Source: Ruminococcaceae bacterium UBA1741 (GTDB lineage Bacteria; Bacillota; Clostridia; Oscillospirales; Acutalibacteraceae). From it: a stretch of 64,000 bases of DNA. Shown here piece by piece: positions 53,225 through 61,216 of the stretch. The translations under genes were made by a program, and so were the position numbers. The notes below the pieces were generated by a model. That model made no database searches. It was not told the origin of the DNA and was given only the letters and a program-made list of their open reading frames with translations. Each line of letters opens with the position of its first letter. Positions within the stretch are counted from its first letter, which is position 1. The stretch covers positions 77,608-141,607 of the forward strand of contig DCHX01000007.1 of assembly GCA_002315685.1 (NCBI GenBank), given 5' to 3'.

Positions 53225-54613
53225 ATGCAATCTAATGATAAAATTATTAAAAAAATATGGAAAGAATGTGTCTCGGGCGTTGTGTTTGTGCAACTTGCCT
53301 TTTTAATTTCTATCATTTTTTTCTGTAAGATGTTTGACTTGTTTTCAATGGAACAAATGAGCATTATGAACATTGTATTGAACTGCGTAACGCTTATTAT
53401 GAATATTTTTATGTATTGGAGTTGCTTGCAGGCTGGAAAGCTTGATAGAATATCTACGGCTTTTTTGTTAGTTTTAGTTGTAAATTCCGTTTATAACTAT
53501 CTTGATGCGGCAATTTTATTAGTTTCGGGACATTCCGAATACGCCGGTTTCTGTTACACTCTTAATTTGCTTTATTACCTTTGTCCTATTGCAATGTCCT
53601 ATGTTTTTTGGCTGTTTTTATTAGCGTTTACGGCACCTAATGCGGTACGAAAAGTAAAACCTTGGTCTATTGCCGTAATAGTTTTGACTATTATTGCCGT
53701 TTTAATGGTTTTCGGTAATATCTTCGGCGATTATTACTTTACGGTTAATTCAAACGGCGTATATGTGAAAAATCTTGACACATATTATATCAGTATGATT
53801 ATACCTACAATTATTTTTATTTTGTGTACGGTATTTATTATTCTTCAAAAGACTACACTTAATAATAAAATAATTCTTATTTCATATACTTTACTACCTT
53901 ATATTTGCAGTTATTTTATGCAAAAGAAATTCAATTACACCTTTAATCCTATATTCTCGTTTGTGTCTGTGTTCTATATTTACAGTAATTTGTATATACT
54001 TCGTGAAAGACAGCTTGCCCAAAAACACCGTGAGCTTGCCGAATCAAAAATAAATTCACTTTTACTCCAAATAAATCCGCATTTTATTTATAACACATTA
54101 GGTTCGGTTTCGAGTATGTGCTATGACGAGCCCGAAAAAGCCCGTGATTTGTTGGTTAAGTTTTCAAGTTACCTTCGCAACAATTTCAGTGAAATGGCTA
54201 ACAAGACACTTATACCGATAAGTGAAGAAATATCACATCTTAAAAATTATGTAGAAATCGAAAAAGAGCGTTTCCCCGATGTAAATTTCAATATTGAAAT
54301 TAAATCAACCGATTTTATGATTCCGAGTCTTTCTATTCAACCGCTTGTTGAAAATGCTATTTCTCACGGCCTTATGGGTAGAGAAGAGGGTGGCTCGGTA
54401 AGCGTTCTTACATACCAAGATACGAGATATTATTATGTTGAGGTTGAAGATGACGGCGTAGGCTTTGACAAAATTGAGAAGAACGACGGCAAAAATCATA
54501 TCGGTATTCAAAATGTTGAAAGCCGTCTTCAAATGCTTTGCGAGGGAGAATTATTTGTTAAGAGTAAAGTGAATGTGGGTACTACTTCGCTTATTCGTAT
54601 TCCTATTAAATAA
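53225..54613 (+). CDS. LytS/YehU-type membrane histidine kinase
   Basis: 462 residues. Six to seven N-terminal membrane segments (about 15-245) form the sensor; no extracytoplasmic domain of note. A His_kinase domain follows with the phosphoacceptor H286 in LLLQINPHFIYNTLGS and RNNFSEMANKTLIPISEE, then a HATPase with QPLVENAISHGL and DDGVGFDK..IGIQNVESRL. Such kinases sense small molecules or membrane state. GGGGGG lies before ATG 53225. Its partner regulator follows 14 bases later and a pilus locus lies downstream. Confidence 0.88.
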   Translation: MQSNDKIIKKIWKECVSGVVFVQLAFLISIIFFCKMFDLFSMEQMSIMNIVLNCVTLIMNIFMYWSCLQAGKLDRISTAFLLVLVVNSVYNYLDAAILLVSGHSEYAGFCYTLNLLYYLCPIAMSYVFWLFLLAFTAPNAVRKVKPWSIAVIVLTIIAVLMVFGNIFGDYYFTVNSNGVYVKNLDTYYISMIIPTIIFILCTVFIILQKTTLNNKIILISYTLLPYICSYFMQKKFNYTFNPIFSFVSVFYIYSNLYILRERQLAQKHRELAESKINSLLLQINPHFIYNTLGSVSSMCYDEPEKARDLLVKFSSYLRNNFSEMANKTLIPISEEISHLKNYVEIEKERFPDVNFNIEIKSTDFMIPSLSIQPLVENAISHGLMGREEGGSVSVLTYQDTRYYYVEVEDDGVGFDKIEKNDGKNHIGIQNVESRLQMLCEGELFVKSKVNVGTTSLIRIPIK

Positions 54614-54627
54614 AAGGAGGGTAACTT

Positions 54628-55407
54628 ATGTTGGCGCTTTGTGTTGACGATGAAGCACCTTTGCTTGCCGAGCTTGTCCGTTCGGTTTCCGCTTCTGACG
54701 ATATAACCGAGATTGTGCAATTTCGGTTTTCTTCAAAGGCTTTTGAGTGGGCAAAAGAAAACAAGCCCGACATTGCCTTTCTTGATGTTCAACTAAGAGG
54801 CTCTACCGGCATTGAACTTGCAGATAAACTTAAAACGCTTTATCCCGACCTACCTATTATTTTTTGTACCGGTCATAAGGAATATGCTTATGATGCGATG
54901 CAGCTTCACGCATCGGGCTATGTTCTGAAACCCGTTACTCCCGATGCTATTCAAAAAGAACTTGATGTAGTTGTTAAAAAAGGCGGTAAAACCGATAAGC
55001 TTACCGTTAATTGCTTTGGTACATTTGATGTGCTGAAAGACGGTAAATCTCTTTCTTTTTCCCGTAAAAAATCAAAGGAAGTTTTTGCTTATTTAATTGA
55101 CCGTAGGGGAGCAAGTGTAACCGCAAAAGAAATGTGCGCCGTTTTATGGGAAGACAGCGACGATTTTGAAAAGAATGTTTTGTATCTTTATAAGCTTATT
55201 GCCGATTTGAAAAATACCCTTACCGAATCGGGATTTCCCGAGCTGTTTATTAGGCAAAACTATAATTACTCGATTAACACGCAACAAATTGACTGCGACT
55301 ATTATAAATATTTAGACGGCGACCAAAAGGCAAAAAATAAATTTACGGGCGAATATATGTCGCAATATTCTTGGGCGGAGGATACTTTGGCATTATTATA
55401 TGAATAA
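54628..55407 (+). CDS. Response regulator with SARP-like winged-helix output
   Basis: 259 residues. Receiver domain (1-115): acidic DDE at 7-9, phosphoacceptor D53 in AFLDVQLRG, T81 and K101 in LKPVTP. The C-terminal half (about 120-210) is an OmpR-like winged helix of SARP type: FDVLKDGKSLSFSRKKSKEVFAYLIDRRGASVTAKEMCAVLW and VLYLYKLIADLKNTL. LytS-type kinases more often pair with LytTR output domains. SARP domains bind tandem heptamer repeats; two TTTGTCA repeats lie before the pilin gene 210 bases downstream. RBS AAAGGAGGG. Confidence 0.85.
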   Translation: MLALCVDDEAPLLAELVRSVSASDDITEIVQFRFSSKAFEWAKENKPDIAFLDVQLRGSTGIELADKLKTLYPDLPIIFCTGHKEYAYDAMQLHASGYVLKPVTPDAIQKELDVVVKKGGKTDKLTVNCFGTFDVLKDGKSLSFSRKKSKEVFAYLIDRRGASVTAKEMCAVLWEDSDDFEKNVLYLYKLIADLKNTLTESGFPELFIRQNYNYSINTQQIDCDYYKYLDGDQKAKNKFTGEYMSQYSWAEDTLALLYE

Positions 55408-55500
55408 TTTTTTAATTTGTATATGCCTATTTTTTAACTTTTTTGCATACTATTTAGGGTGCTTCAAAAAAATTAAAAAAATTTTTTGAAATTTTTTATT

Positions 55501-55536
55501 TTTGTCAGGGGTTTGTCAGGTATAATATGTTATACT
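55501..55536 (+). promoter_or_regulatory. Pilin promoter with tandem TTTGTCA heptamers
   Basis: TTTGTCA at 55501-55507 and again at 55512-55518 (each followed by GG), period 11 bases. TATAAT follows at 55521-55526 and TATACT at 55531-55536. Neither -10 has a normal -35 at 16-18 bases, which suggests activator dependence. Confidence 0.6.
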
Positions 55537-55550
55537 CTCGTTGTAAGGTA

Positions 55551-55578
55551 AGGAAAGCAAGTTGATTACTTGCTTCCT
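55551..55578 (+). promoter_or_regulatory. Hairpin in the pilin mRNA leader
   Basis: AAGCAAGT (55555-55562) and ACTTGCTT (55568-55575), extended by AGG/CCT, form a stem near the predicted 5' end, 40 bases before the start codon. No T-run follows; it may stabilise an abundant mRNA. Confidence 0.5.
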
Positions 55579-55617
55579 ACTTAATAAAAAATTTATTTAA
55601 GAAAGGAACTATTCACT

Positions 55618-55983
55618 ATGAAAAAGTTCAACAAAAAAGGTTTTACTATCGTAGAACTCGTAATCGTTATTGCTGTTATCGCAATCCTCGCTGCTGTTCT
55701 TATCCCGACTTTCAGCTCTGTAATCAACAAGTCTAAGAAGTCAGCTGCTACTTCTGCTTTCAAGAACGCTCTTGAAATCGTTTTAGCTGATGAAGATGCT
55801 GCTTCTATGGGCTCAACTGATTACCTCTTTGTAAAAGACGGTTACTATGCTGAGTACACCGGCAATGCTCTTGGCGCTACAACTAAGGGTACTGCACCTA
55901 CCACTTACAGCAAGACTCCTACTTTAAGTTCTGATACACAGTCTGACCTTTCTAAGACCGGTGTTACTGTTAAAATTAAATAA
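55618..55983 (+). CDS. Type IV pilin (major pilin-like)
   Basis: 121 residues. Class III signal: a short basic leader MKKFNKKG cut before F9, with Glu at mature position +5 (FTIVE), then a hydrophobic helix (VELVIVIAVIAILAAVLIPTF). The small globular part ends in a Thr/Ser-rich tail and has no cysteine pair. The codon set is unusually biased to a few forms (ATC, CTC, GCT, AAG) compared with its neighbours, as expected for a very highly expressed gene. It has its own activator-type promoter, an AAAGGAAC RBS and a terminator, separating it from the assembly genes. Confidence 0.93.
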   Translation: MKKFNKKGFTIVELVIVIAVIAILAAVLIPTFSSVINKSKKSAATSAFKNALEIVLADEDAASMGSTDYLFVKDGYYAEYTGNALGATTKGTAPTTYSKTPTLSSDTQSDLSKTGVTVKIK

Positions 55984-56008
55984 TTTTAACACATAAACTT
56001 AAAACCTT

Positions 56009-56035
56009 AACACCCCACATTCGTGGGGTGTTTTT
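56009..56035 (+). terminator. Terminator after the pilin gene
   Basis: AACACCCCAC and GTGGGGTGTT form a perfect 10-bp stem with an ATTC loop, followed by TTTTT. Confidence 0.92.
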
Positions 56036-56096
56036 GTATGTGTTAATCTTTCTTTGCTTTCAAAAAATTTATTTTTGTAATTTAGCATTTATTTAC

Positions 56097-56125
56097 TTGA
56101 CTACCACGAAGAATAGTGGTATTAT
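56097..56125 (+). promoter_or_regulatory. Promoter of the pilus assembly operon with palindromic operator in the spacer
   Basis: TTGACT (56097-56102), 17 bases, TATTAT (56120-56125). The spacer holds the inverted repeat TACCAC-N8-GTGGTA (56102-56121), a probable operator overlapping both core elements. Confidence 0.65.
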
Positions 56126-56199
56126 GTCTAATATACTATACATTGGGTTTATTATGTTTAGGTGTATTTTTTATTTCGTTTTAAGGAGAAGGTCAAAGA

Positions 56200-57447
56200 A
56201 TGAAAATCCCTTTTCAGCCATCGTTTCAGGTAAATGATAAAATAAAGACAAAAAACGCAATTTCCGTTGCCGTTAATCCTTTTAAGAAATCAGTAGAATT
56301 TTATTCGATTGAGAATTTTGATAAAAATACTATCGTTTATAAGTCGGTTGAATTTTCTTCTAAGCTTTATTCTGACGAGTTTTACGGCGAGCTTACTAAT
56401 TGCGTTAAAAATCTTGCGTCTTTCTCGATGGCGAAAGAAGATTGCTTTGTAACCGTTATTCTTCCCGATAATGCCGTTTGTGTAAATACCGTTAATGTTC
56501 CTAATATTAACCGCAGAAAGAATGAAGAGGCTGTTAATGCTACAATTAACGGATTATACAAAAATCTTTCTCAACTTACCGTTAATAAGTTTTTGGCTAC
56601 TCAATCTAAACAACTTGCTACTTATTCGCTTACTGCGATAAATAATAAGACTGTAAGAAAGATTACTCAATCCTTTACAGAAGGCGGACTTGTACCTAAC
56701 GGTATTACATTTTACTCTAATGCTTTGATAAACGCTATCGGTGCTTTATCACAACAACTTAAATCCGAATCTTATTTGTATCTTGATTTGAAGCTTGAAT
56801 CCTCGACATTTGTCTTTGTTGCAAACGGCCGTGCTACCGGATTTTTCCCACTGCCTTTCGGCTATTCGAATTTAATAAAGCCGAAGCTTGTTCAAGAGGA
56901 TATGTTATTTGAGCATAGCGTTGCCGAGCTTGCGGTACTTAACTCAAAGGAAAAGGCGAAAGCAAAGCAACTTACAACTATGAGTAATGATGAAAACGAA
57001 GAGGACTCGGAAGATTCCGCACTTGACGCAATGTTCGGAGAGGAAGAGGGAACAACTCCCGATCCTACATCTTCCGCACCCGTTAATATTAAATCTTTAC
57101 CTAAAAAACAGCCCCGTAAACTACCTAAATTTATGCAAAGGCCTATTCCTAACAATGATGATGATATTGCCTATGAGAATTTCCGTATTTTTGTTAAATG
57201 GGCGCTTAATTTAATTGCCTCTAACGATAAGCTCATTATGCAGGGTAATCCTAAGGCTGTTTATGTAAATATGCCGAATGAACTTGATTTTCTTTATGAT
57301 AAGGTTAATTTTGAAAGTGCGGAGAACGGTATTGAGTTTTTACCATTTGACAAAAACGGTATAAGTGAAAAGATTATCAGCTCACTTGAACTGTACGGTG
57401 GTTTATATTCGAGTCAAATGAACAAGACAAATACCTTTATGCTTTAA
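56200..57447 (+). CDS. pilM: PilM-like type IV pilus assembly protein
   Basis: 415 residues, no membrane segment. The order of short motifs fits an actin-like ATPase fold (AISVAVNPFKKSVEFYSI at the N-terminus, VTVILPDNAVCVNTVNVP, LYLDLKLESSTFVFVANG). The location between pilin and prepilin peptidase supports PilM. Residues about 255-315 form an acidic then Pro/Lys-rich linker (NDENEEDSEDS..PKKQPRKLPK) that is not part of typical PilM. No PilN or PilO gene follows. AAGGAGAA upstream. Identity is moderate because similarity is at fold level only. Confidence 0.6.
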   Translation: MKIPFQPSFQVNDKIKTKNAISVAVNPFKKSVEFYSIENFDKNTIVYKSVEFSSKLYSDEFYGELTNCVKNLASFSMAKEDCFVTVILPDNAVCVNTVNVPNINRRKNEEAVNATINGLYKNLSQLTVNKFLATQSKQLATYSLTAINNKTVRKITQSFTEGGLVPNGITFYSNALINAIGALSQQLKSESYLYLDLKLESSTFVFVANGRATGFFPLPFGYSNLIKPKLVQEDMLFEHSVAELAVLNSKEKAKAKQLTTMSNDENEEDSEDSALDAMFGEEEGTTPDPTSSAPVNIKSLPKKQPRKLPKFMQRPIPNNDDDIAYENFRIFVKWALNLIASNDKLIMQGNPKAVYVNMPNELDFLYDKVNFESAENGIEFLPFDKNGISEKIISSLELYGGLYSSQMNKTNTFML

Positions 57448-57452
57448 TTATT

Positions 57453-58250
57453 ATGGATACTTTTTATATTGTTGTATTATATGTGATGACGGCACTTTAC
57501 GGACTTTGTATCGGTAGTTTCTTAAATGTTGTTATATACCGTGTACCGCTTGGTATGAGTGTTTCAAAACCTGCGTCGCATTGTCCTAAATGTAATACTC
57601 CGATTAAGTGGTATGATAATATTCCTGTATTGTCTTATACGCTTTTGGGTGGTAAATGCCGTAACTGTAAAGTTCATATTCCGTTTCGTTATACGGCGGT
57701 AGAAATACTTAATATGCTGCTTTGGGTAGCTTCGGTATTGATTTTTTGGGATAAAAATATTCTATTTGCGGTAATTTCCGCCATCACGCTTTCTATTCTT
57801 ATTTGTGTTTGTTTTATTGACATTGAGAATATGATTATACCCGACCGTTTTCAAATAATGATTTTGGGGCTATCGCTTATTCTTTTAACTTATAATTTTG
57901 TTTTTAAGAATTACGATACTGCTATTTCTCAAATAATCGGCGGTCTTTCGGGCTTTCTTTTGTTTTTTCTTATTTCGGTTATCGGTACTAAAATCAAAGG
58001 CACCGAGGTTATGGGCGGGGGAGATATAAAGCTTGTCGGTGTTATGGGCTTACTGCTCGGTTGGCAAAAGCTTTTATTAGCTCTCTTAATCGGCTCGGTT
58101 ATCGCAACGATTTTTGTTATTTTTTCAAAGTCAATCAGAAACGGCGATAAGCAAATTCCTTTCGGACCGTATTTATCGTTAGGATTTGCTATTGCGATTT
58201 TGTTTGGCGAATATATTATTTTGTATTATATAAGTTTATTTACTTATTAA
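57453..58250 (+). CDS. pilD: Prepilin peptidase (leader peptidase/N-methyltransferase)
   Basis: 265 residues, about eight membrane segments. N-terminal zinc-binding domain with CPKC (44-47) and CRNC (69-72), used for N-methylation, then the two catalytic aspartates: D123 in FIDIENMIIPD and D191 in GGGDIKL. Cuts prepilins such as the one at 55618 before Phe and methylates the new end. It follows the PilM-like gene by five bases. Confidence 0.95.
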   Translation: MDTFYIVVLYVMTALYGLCIGSFLNVVIYRVPLGMSVSKPASHCPKCNTPIKWYDNIPVLSYTLLGGKCRNCKVHIPFRYTAVEILNMLLWVASVLIFWDKNILFAVISAITLSILICVCFIDIENMIIPDRFQIMILGLSLILLTYNFVFKNYDTAISQIIGGLSGFLLFFLISVIGTKIKGTEVMGGGDIKLVGVMGLLLGWQKLLLALLIGSVIATIFVIFSKSIRNGDKQIPFGPYLSLGFAIAILFGEYIILYYISLFTY

Positions 58251-58275
58251 AATATTATTTAGGGGTGCATTTTAA

Positions 58276-59487
58276 GTGAAACAGTACAAATACACGGCGC
58301 TTAATATCAACAAGGAAAAATTTACGGGAACTTTTTTGGCTGAGGACGAAAAAGACCTTGCAACTCAACTTGCAAAACAAAATCTATACTTATTATCTTG
58401 CTCGGTATATACCGGCAAGACTCCGTCTGCTTTCTTTACATTAGGTACAGGTAAGGTTAGTATTCCCGAACTTTCAAACTTTTGCAGTCAATTTTCAATA
58501 ATGCTTAGTGCAGGTATGACGGTTCTTGACTGTTTGGAAGCACTTAAAGAACAACCTTTTTCTTCTCTCTTTAAGGGTATTATTCAAATCGTATATGATG
58601 ATGTAAAATCGGGTATTGTTATGTCCGAAGCTCTTGAAAAACACGCTAAGGTTTTTCCTGATTTCTTCCGTAACATGGTTTATGTCGGTGAGGTTTCGGG
58701 TAAGCTTGACCAGGTGTTTAAGTCGTTGTCCGACTACTACGAAAAGGATGCTGCCGTTAAGCGTAAGACAAAGAGTGCGTTGGCATATCCTCTTATGCTC
58801 GCTCTTATGACTGTCGGTATCGTTATACTTATGTTAGTGTTCGTTATTCCTACCTTCCGTGATGCACTTTCTTCTTTGGAAGTTCCGCTTACCGGTCTTA
58901 CAAAGGTTATATACGGCATTTCCGACTTTATTCTTGCTTATTGGTTATACATTCTTGCAGGTGTTGTTCTTATAGTATCCGTTCTTGTTATTATAGGCAA
59001 AACCGAAAAGGGAAGACTTGCTTATGATAAATTTAAGCTTAAACTGCCCGTTATCAAGGGTGTTCAGTATAACTTAATTGCTTCGCGTTTCGCTCGTGCG
59101 TTCGCTTTAATGCTTACAAGCGGTCTTGATATTGTTGAAGCTCTTGATGCTGTTAAAATCGTTATCGGCAATAAGGATGCTGAGGCTCGTTTTGCTACTG
59201 CTGCCGAAGAGATTAAACACGGCTCGAAGTTAGCTGTTGCTTTTGAAAAGTATAATTTGTTCCCGCAAATTTTAATTCAAATGATTGCTGTCGGCGAAAG
59301 AACTGCATCTCTTGACTCTATTTTGGTTAAAACAAGTGAGTTTTTTGATGAAGAGGTTGACACCTCAATCAATTCACTTACTAATAAAATACAACCGATT
59401 ATGCTTATTATTTTAGGCGCACTTGTCGGTACTATGTTTATCGCAATCTACTCTCCGATGATTTCTATTATGGAGAACTTGGTATAA
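58276..59487 (+). CDS. pilC: Type IV pilus inner-membrane platform protein PilC
   Basis: 403 residues. Two T2SSF repeats (about 70-190 and 270-395), each with FCSQFSIMLSAGMTVLDCLEAL and FARAFALMLTSGLDIVEALDAV, and three membrane segments. Starts at GTG 58276, with AGGGGTG upstream. Forms the platform on which PilB works. Confidence 0.95.
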   Translation: MKQYKYTALNINKEKFTGTFLAEDEKDLATQLAKQNLYLLSCSVYTGKTPSAFFTLGTGKVSIPELSNFCSQFSIMLSAGMTVLDCLEALKEQPFSSLFKGIIQIVYDDVKSGIVMSEALEKHAKVFPDFFRNMVYVGEVSGKLDQVFKSLSDYYEKDAAVKRKTKSALAYPLMLALMTVGIVILMLVFVIPTFRDALSSLEVPLTGLTKVIYGISDFILAYWLYILAGVVLIVSVLVIIGKTEKGRLAYDKFKLKLPVIKGVQYNLIASRFARAFALMLTSGLDIVEALDAVKIVIGNKDAEARFATAAEEIKHGSKLAVAFEKYNLFPQILIQMIAVGERTASLDSILVKTSEFFDEEVDTSINSLTNKIQPIMLIILGALVGTMFIAIYSPMISIMENLV

Positions 59488-59501
59488 TTTAAGGTGAATT
59501 T

Positions 59502-61193
59502 ATGAACATCAACGAAGAATTACTGCAATTTTATGTTTACAAGCATATTATCAAGAAAAAAGATGCCGATGTTGTGCTTTCCGAGTCAAAAAAGCTCGGC
59601 ACTAATGTCAGAGATTATTTGCTTGTAAAAGAGTACACAACCGAACAGGCTGAACTTGAAGTATTAGGCGAATATCATTGTATGCCTTGCGTTCAAATTG
59701 ATATGCTTGATATAGATGAAGAGCTTTTCTCTATGTTTTCATTTGAACTTATGAAAAAAAGCAAGTTCATACCCGTTTCAATAGACCGTAACGGTGTGTT
59801 ATTGGTTGCAACCGGTAAGCCTCTTGATTGTAATGCTATTTCTTCAATCGCTATTTGTCATTCCGGTCCCGTTGACTATGTTTTAACTCCGCCTATTGAA
59901 ATCGACCGTTATATTGACTCTATCGCCGCCGTTCAATCTACATCTTCGGCTCTTAATGACCTTAATTCTGAAAAAGACCAAGAGATTTTTTCTAAGAATT
60001 ATCAGGAAATTCTTGATACTGTTTCCGATGCTGATGATGTTATTAACAATCCTTCGGTTAGACTTGTTGACTCGATTATTAAAGAGGCAATTCCGTACCG
60101 CGCAAGTGATATTCACATTGAGCCGTTTGAAAAGAATGTTAAGGTTCGTTACCGTATTGACGGCGACTTGCAGGAAAGAGCCGAATTTCCGATAGAATCG
60201 TACCACGCTATTTGTGCCCGTCTTAAAATTATGTCCGGACTCGATATTGCCGAACACCGTATTCCCCAAGACGGAAGAATCAATATGGTAGTAGGCGGTA
60301 AAGAGTACGATTTCCGTGTATCAACCCTTCCTACTGTTTTCGGCGAAAAATTCGTTATTCGTATTCTTGATAAATCATCATTCCACTTTACACGTGCCGA
60401 TTTGGGCTTTACTGATGATGAGGGTGTATATATTGATAAAATGCTCAGAATGCCTCACGGTATCATTCTTTTGACCGGTCCTACGGGATGCGGTAAGTCC
60501 ACAACGCTTTATTCTTTCTTGAAAGAAATTAACGACCCTACCGTTAATATTGTAACGGTTGAAGACCCTGTCGAATATACTATGAATGGTATAAATCAGA
60601 CACAAGTTAATGTAAAAGCAAATATGACTTTTTCCGCTGCACTTCGTTCTATTTTGCGTCAAGACCCTGATGTTATTATGATAGGCGAAATTCGTGATGA
60701 AGATACCGCTGAAATTGCCGTTCGTGCCGCTATTACCGGACACTTGGTTTTCAGTACACTCCATACTAACGATGCGCCCGGCGCTATTGTTCGTCTTGAA
60801 GATATGGGTGTTAAGGATTATCTTGTAGGTGATGCTTTGGGCGGTGTTATTGCCCAGCGTTTGCTTAAACGCCTTTGTCCTGCTTGTAAAAAGCGCGGTA
60901 AGACTACCATTCAAGAAATGGAAATGCTCGGTCTTACCGAACCTATTACAATTTCCCGTCCTCAGGGATGTCAGTTCTGTAATAATACCGGTTACAAAGG
61001 CCGTGTTGCCGTTCACGAAATTATGTATATGAACGAAGCAATGAAAAATGCCGTTTCTGCTAAAATGGATCTTGAATCTTTACGAAAATTGGCTACTCAA
61101 AACGGTATGAAACCGCTTTGGGAGTCCGGTAAAGAGCTTGTTATTAGTGGACAAACAAGTATCCAAGAACTTATGACTTTGAGTACAGATTAG
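59502..61193 (+). CDS. pilB: Pilus assembly ATPase PilB
   Basis: 563 residues. N-terminal MshEN-like domain (about 1-150), linker, then the ATPase: arginine fingers in RASDIHIEPFEKNVKVRYRIDG, Walker A GPTGCGKSTTLYS (about 326), Walker B IMIGEIRDEDTAE and His box STLHTNDAPGA. A tetracysteine zinc motif CPAC..CQFC is near 460-490. It powers pilus extension. No retraction ATPase PilT is present in the window. Confidence 0.95.
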   Translation: MNINEELLQFYVYKHIIKKKDADVVLSESKKLGTNVRDYLLVKEYTTEQAELEVLGEYHCMPCVQIDMLDIDEELFSMFSFELMKKSKFIPVSIDRNGVLLVATGKPLDCNAISSIAICHSGPVDYVLTPPIEIDRYIDSIAAVQSTSSALNDLNSEKDQEIFSKNYQEILDTVSDADDVINNPSVRLVDSIIKEAIPYRASDIHIEPFEKNVKVRYRIDGDLQERAEFPIESYHAICARLKIMSGLDIAEHRIPQDGRINMVVGGKEYDFRVSTLPTVFGEKFVIRILDKSSFHFTRADLGFTDDEGVYIDKMLRMPHGIILLTGPTGCGKSTTLYSFLKEINDPTVNIVTVEDPVEYTMNGINQTQVNVKANMTFSAALRSILRQDPDVIMIGEIRDEDTAEIAVRAAITGHLVFSTLHTNDAPGAIVRLEDMGVKDYLVGDALGGVIAQRLLKRLCPACKKRGKTTIQEMEMLGLTEPITISRPQGCQFCNNTGYKGRVAVHEIMYMNEAMKNAVSAKMDLESLRKLATQNGMKPLWESGKELVISGQTSIQELMTLSTD

Positions 61194-61216
61194 TTTTAAT
61201 TTCTAAGGAGCTTTTT

